64,000 nucleotides of DNA, taken from Curtobacterium sp. A7_M15 (GTDB taxonomy: Bacteria; Actinomycetota; Actinomycetes; Actinomycetales; Microbacteriaceae). The notes beneath the pieces were generated by a model. That model made no database searches and had not been told where the DNA came from. It saw only the letters and a list, made by a program, of their open reading frames with translations. Below, piece by piece: positions 63,238 to 64,000 of the stretch; within the stretch, counting starts at the first letter, position 1, and every line of letters starts with the position of its first letter. The position numbers were made by a program, and so were the translations under genes. The stretch lies in contig NZ_JAUZED010000002.1 in NCBI RefSeq assembly GCF_030705415.1, forward strand, positions 1 through 64,000, read 5' to 3'.

Positions 63238-63921
63238 TCAGGTCGCCGTCGAGCCGCCGGCTCCCGTCGTCGTCTCGGGCAGCCCGCTGGCCCAGTGCCG
63301 GATCTCGTCCTCGTCGAGTTCGGAGATGCCGTGGTGGACCGGGAGGGTGACCAGGTCGACGACTGCTCCCACGGCACGCAGCCGCTCCGCCGTCAGGAGC
63401 CCGTCGCCGGGTGCACGGCGTTCGTCGTAGCGGGCATCGAGCACCAGCACCGGGGAGGCGGACCCGCGGCCCACCGGTCCGGAGCGGAAGGGCGGCTGCG
63501 GCCGGATGAGGACGCCCGCTGTGAAGCGGTCCGGACGCAGCTCGAGGAGCGCCGCCGCCGCGATCGCGCCGTTCGAGAATCCGAGCACGATGCGACGAGC
63601 GGTCGGCGCGAGCGCTGCTTGCCCGTGGTCGACGGCGTCGATGAGCAGGGGGGTGCGTTCGCGGAGGTCGTCCTCGTCGAGTGACCGGTCAGGGCGGCGG
63701 CGGAAGTGCGCGTAGCCCTCCGCGGTCCGCTCCGTGCCGCGGATCGCGATCTTCTGGGCGTCCGGCGCGAGTCGGTCGGCGAGGGGGAGGAGGTCGGTCT
63801 CGTGACCATCGGAACCGTGGAGCAGCACCCACGTCGTGTCGCTCGGCTGCGGAGTCGTGGGGACCGAGAGCACGAGCTCCGTGCCGAGCGGCGATCGCAG
63901 CGAGCGTGTCGACGAGTGCAC
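63238..63921 (-). CDS. Alpha/beta hydrolase (phospholipase/carboxylesterase type)
   Basis: 227 residues from GTG. Family blocks: VLLHGSDGHETDLLPLADRLAPDA (oxyanion region), the nucleophile elbow LGFSNGAIAAA (GFSNG; Ser), VLVLDARYDERRAPGDG (Asp) and VTLPVHHGISELDEDEI (His in HHGI). This is the YpfH/carboxylesterase-2 type. The CATGAT hexamer lies 6 bases before the GTG. Acts on small esters; substrate unknown. Confidence 0.88.
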   Translation of the reverse strand: MHSSTRSLRSPLGTELVLSVPTTPQPSDTTWVLLHGSDGHETDLLPLADRLAPDAQKIAIRGTERTAEGYAHFRRRPDRSLDEDDLRERTPLLIDAVDHGQAALAPTARRIVLGFSNGAIAAAALLELRPDRFTAGVLIRPQPPFRSGPVGRGSASPVLVLDARYDERRAPGDGLLTAERLRAVGAVVDLVTLPVHHGISELDEDEIRHWASGLPETTTGAGGSTAT

Positions 63922-63959
63922 GGGTCGATCATGCTCTGCCGCGGACCTCCGCTGCCAGG

Positions 63960-64000
63960 TCAGACGATCGTGCTGCCCCCGTCGACGAGGAGCTCGCTGC
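63960..64000 (-). CDS. C-terminal fragment of a short-chain dehydrogenase (continues outside)
   Basis: Only the last 13 codons are in the window: SELLVDGGSTIV then stop. This matches the usual C-terminus of classical SDR enzymes (VDGG-x-x-I). The gene begins beyond the right edge; nothing more can be said. Confidence 0.6.
   Translation of the reverse strand, partial: SELLVDGGSTIV

Overview
The window is chromosomal DNA of a high-GC Gram-positive actinobacterium. It reads as a member of the Microbacteriaceae, probably Curtobacterium-like. The grounds are roughly 70% GC, heavy GTG/TTG start use, the HAD phosphatase-tlyA-nadK-recN-pyrG-Nudix-xerD gene order, a class Ib nrdHIEF operon, and a family-style set of DUF2510, DUF6458 and TIGR02611 proteins. 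The family assignment is inference from gene content; no 16S rRNA is present.

Layout. 1-10.5 kb: the 5S rRNA that ends an rrn operon, a repeat-rich TPR-like protein, then a tightly overlapping housekeeping run (HAD phosphatase, small ORF, tlyA, nadK, recN), followed by pyrG, a Nudix hydrolase and xerD. 10.6-18 kb: small membrane proteins, a luciferase-like monooxygenase, a DksA-like protein with a degraded zinc finger, and an MFS exporter divergent from an ArsR-type regulator with two clear palindromic operators, followed by a methyltransferase and an epimerase. 17.5-22 kb: a TetR-MFS-GH3 glycoside uptake and hydrolysis cluster. 22.4-31.7 kb: a second luciferase-like enzyme, a large Ski2-type helicase, RNase H, a LysM lipoprotein, an aldo/keto reductase and an MFS protein. 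31.7-36.1 kb: nrdHIEF with a pair of NrdR boxes and a cluster of DnaA-box-like sites upstream.

Roughly 36.1-45.2 kb is an accessory island with visibly lower GC. It holds a TIR-like (PF10137-type) protein, an OLD-type ATPase/TOPRIM nuclease, a Shedu (DUF4263) nuclease, an Imm8-type immunity gene broken by an in-frame stop, a small PRC-barrel protein, fragmented ORFs, a class-C beta-lactamase-like protein and several small membrane proteins. It is best read as an anti-phage and conflict island.

45.3-48.4 kb carries a folate-independent methionine synthase pair (core-MetE/MesD plus DUF1852/MesX) divergent from a LysR regulator. 48.5-54.9 kb is secreted and envelope functions: a GH20 hexosaminidase, a DUF2510 protein, an SGNH lipoprotein, a two-gene operon of a secreted 8-cysteine protein plus a two-TM protein, a remnant of the SGNH gene, and a frameshifted alpha/beta hydrolase. 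55-61.6 kb is a LacI-controlled ABC transporter with a GH42 beta-galactosidase. The window closes with a divergent SDR/TetR pair sharing a 37-bp palindrome, an alpha/beta hydrolase and the C-terminus of another SDR.

Two patterns span the window. A family of palindromes (core GGGAGGCGCGGTGC and its complement) sits in at least nine intergenic gaps, mostly at 3' ends between convergent genes. About twenty genes have a TAnnnT -10 hexamer 6-7 bases before the start codon, implying leaderless transcripts.
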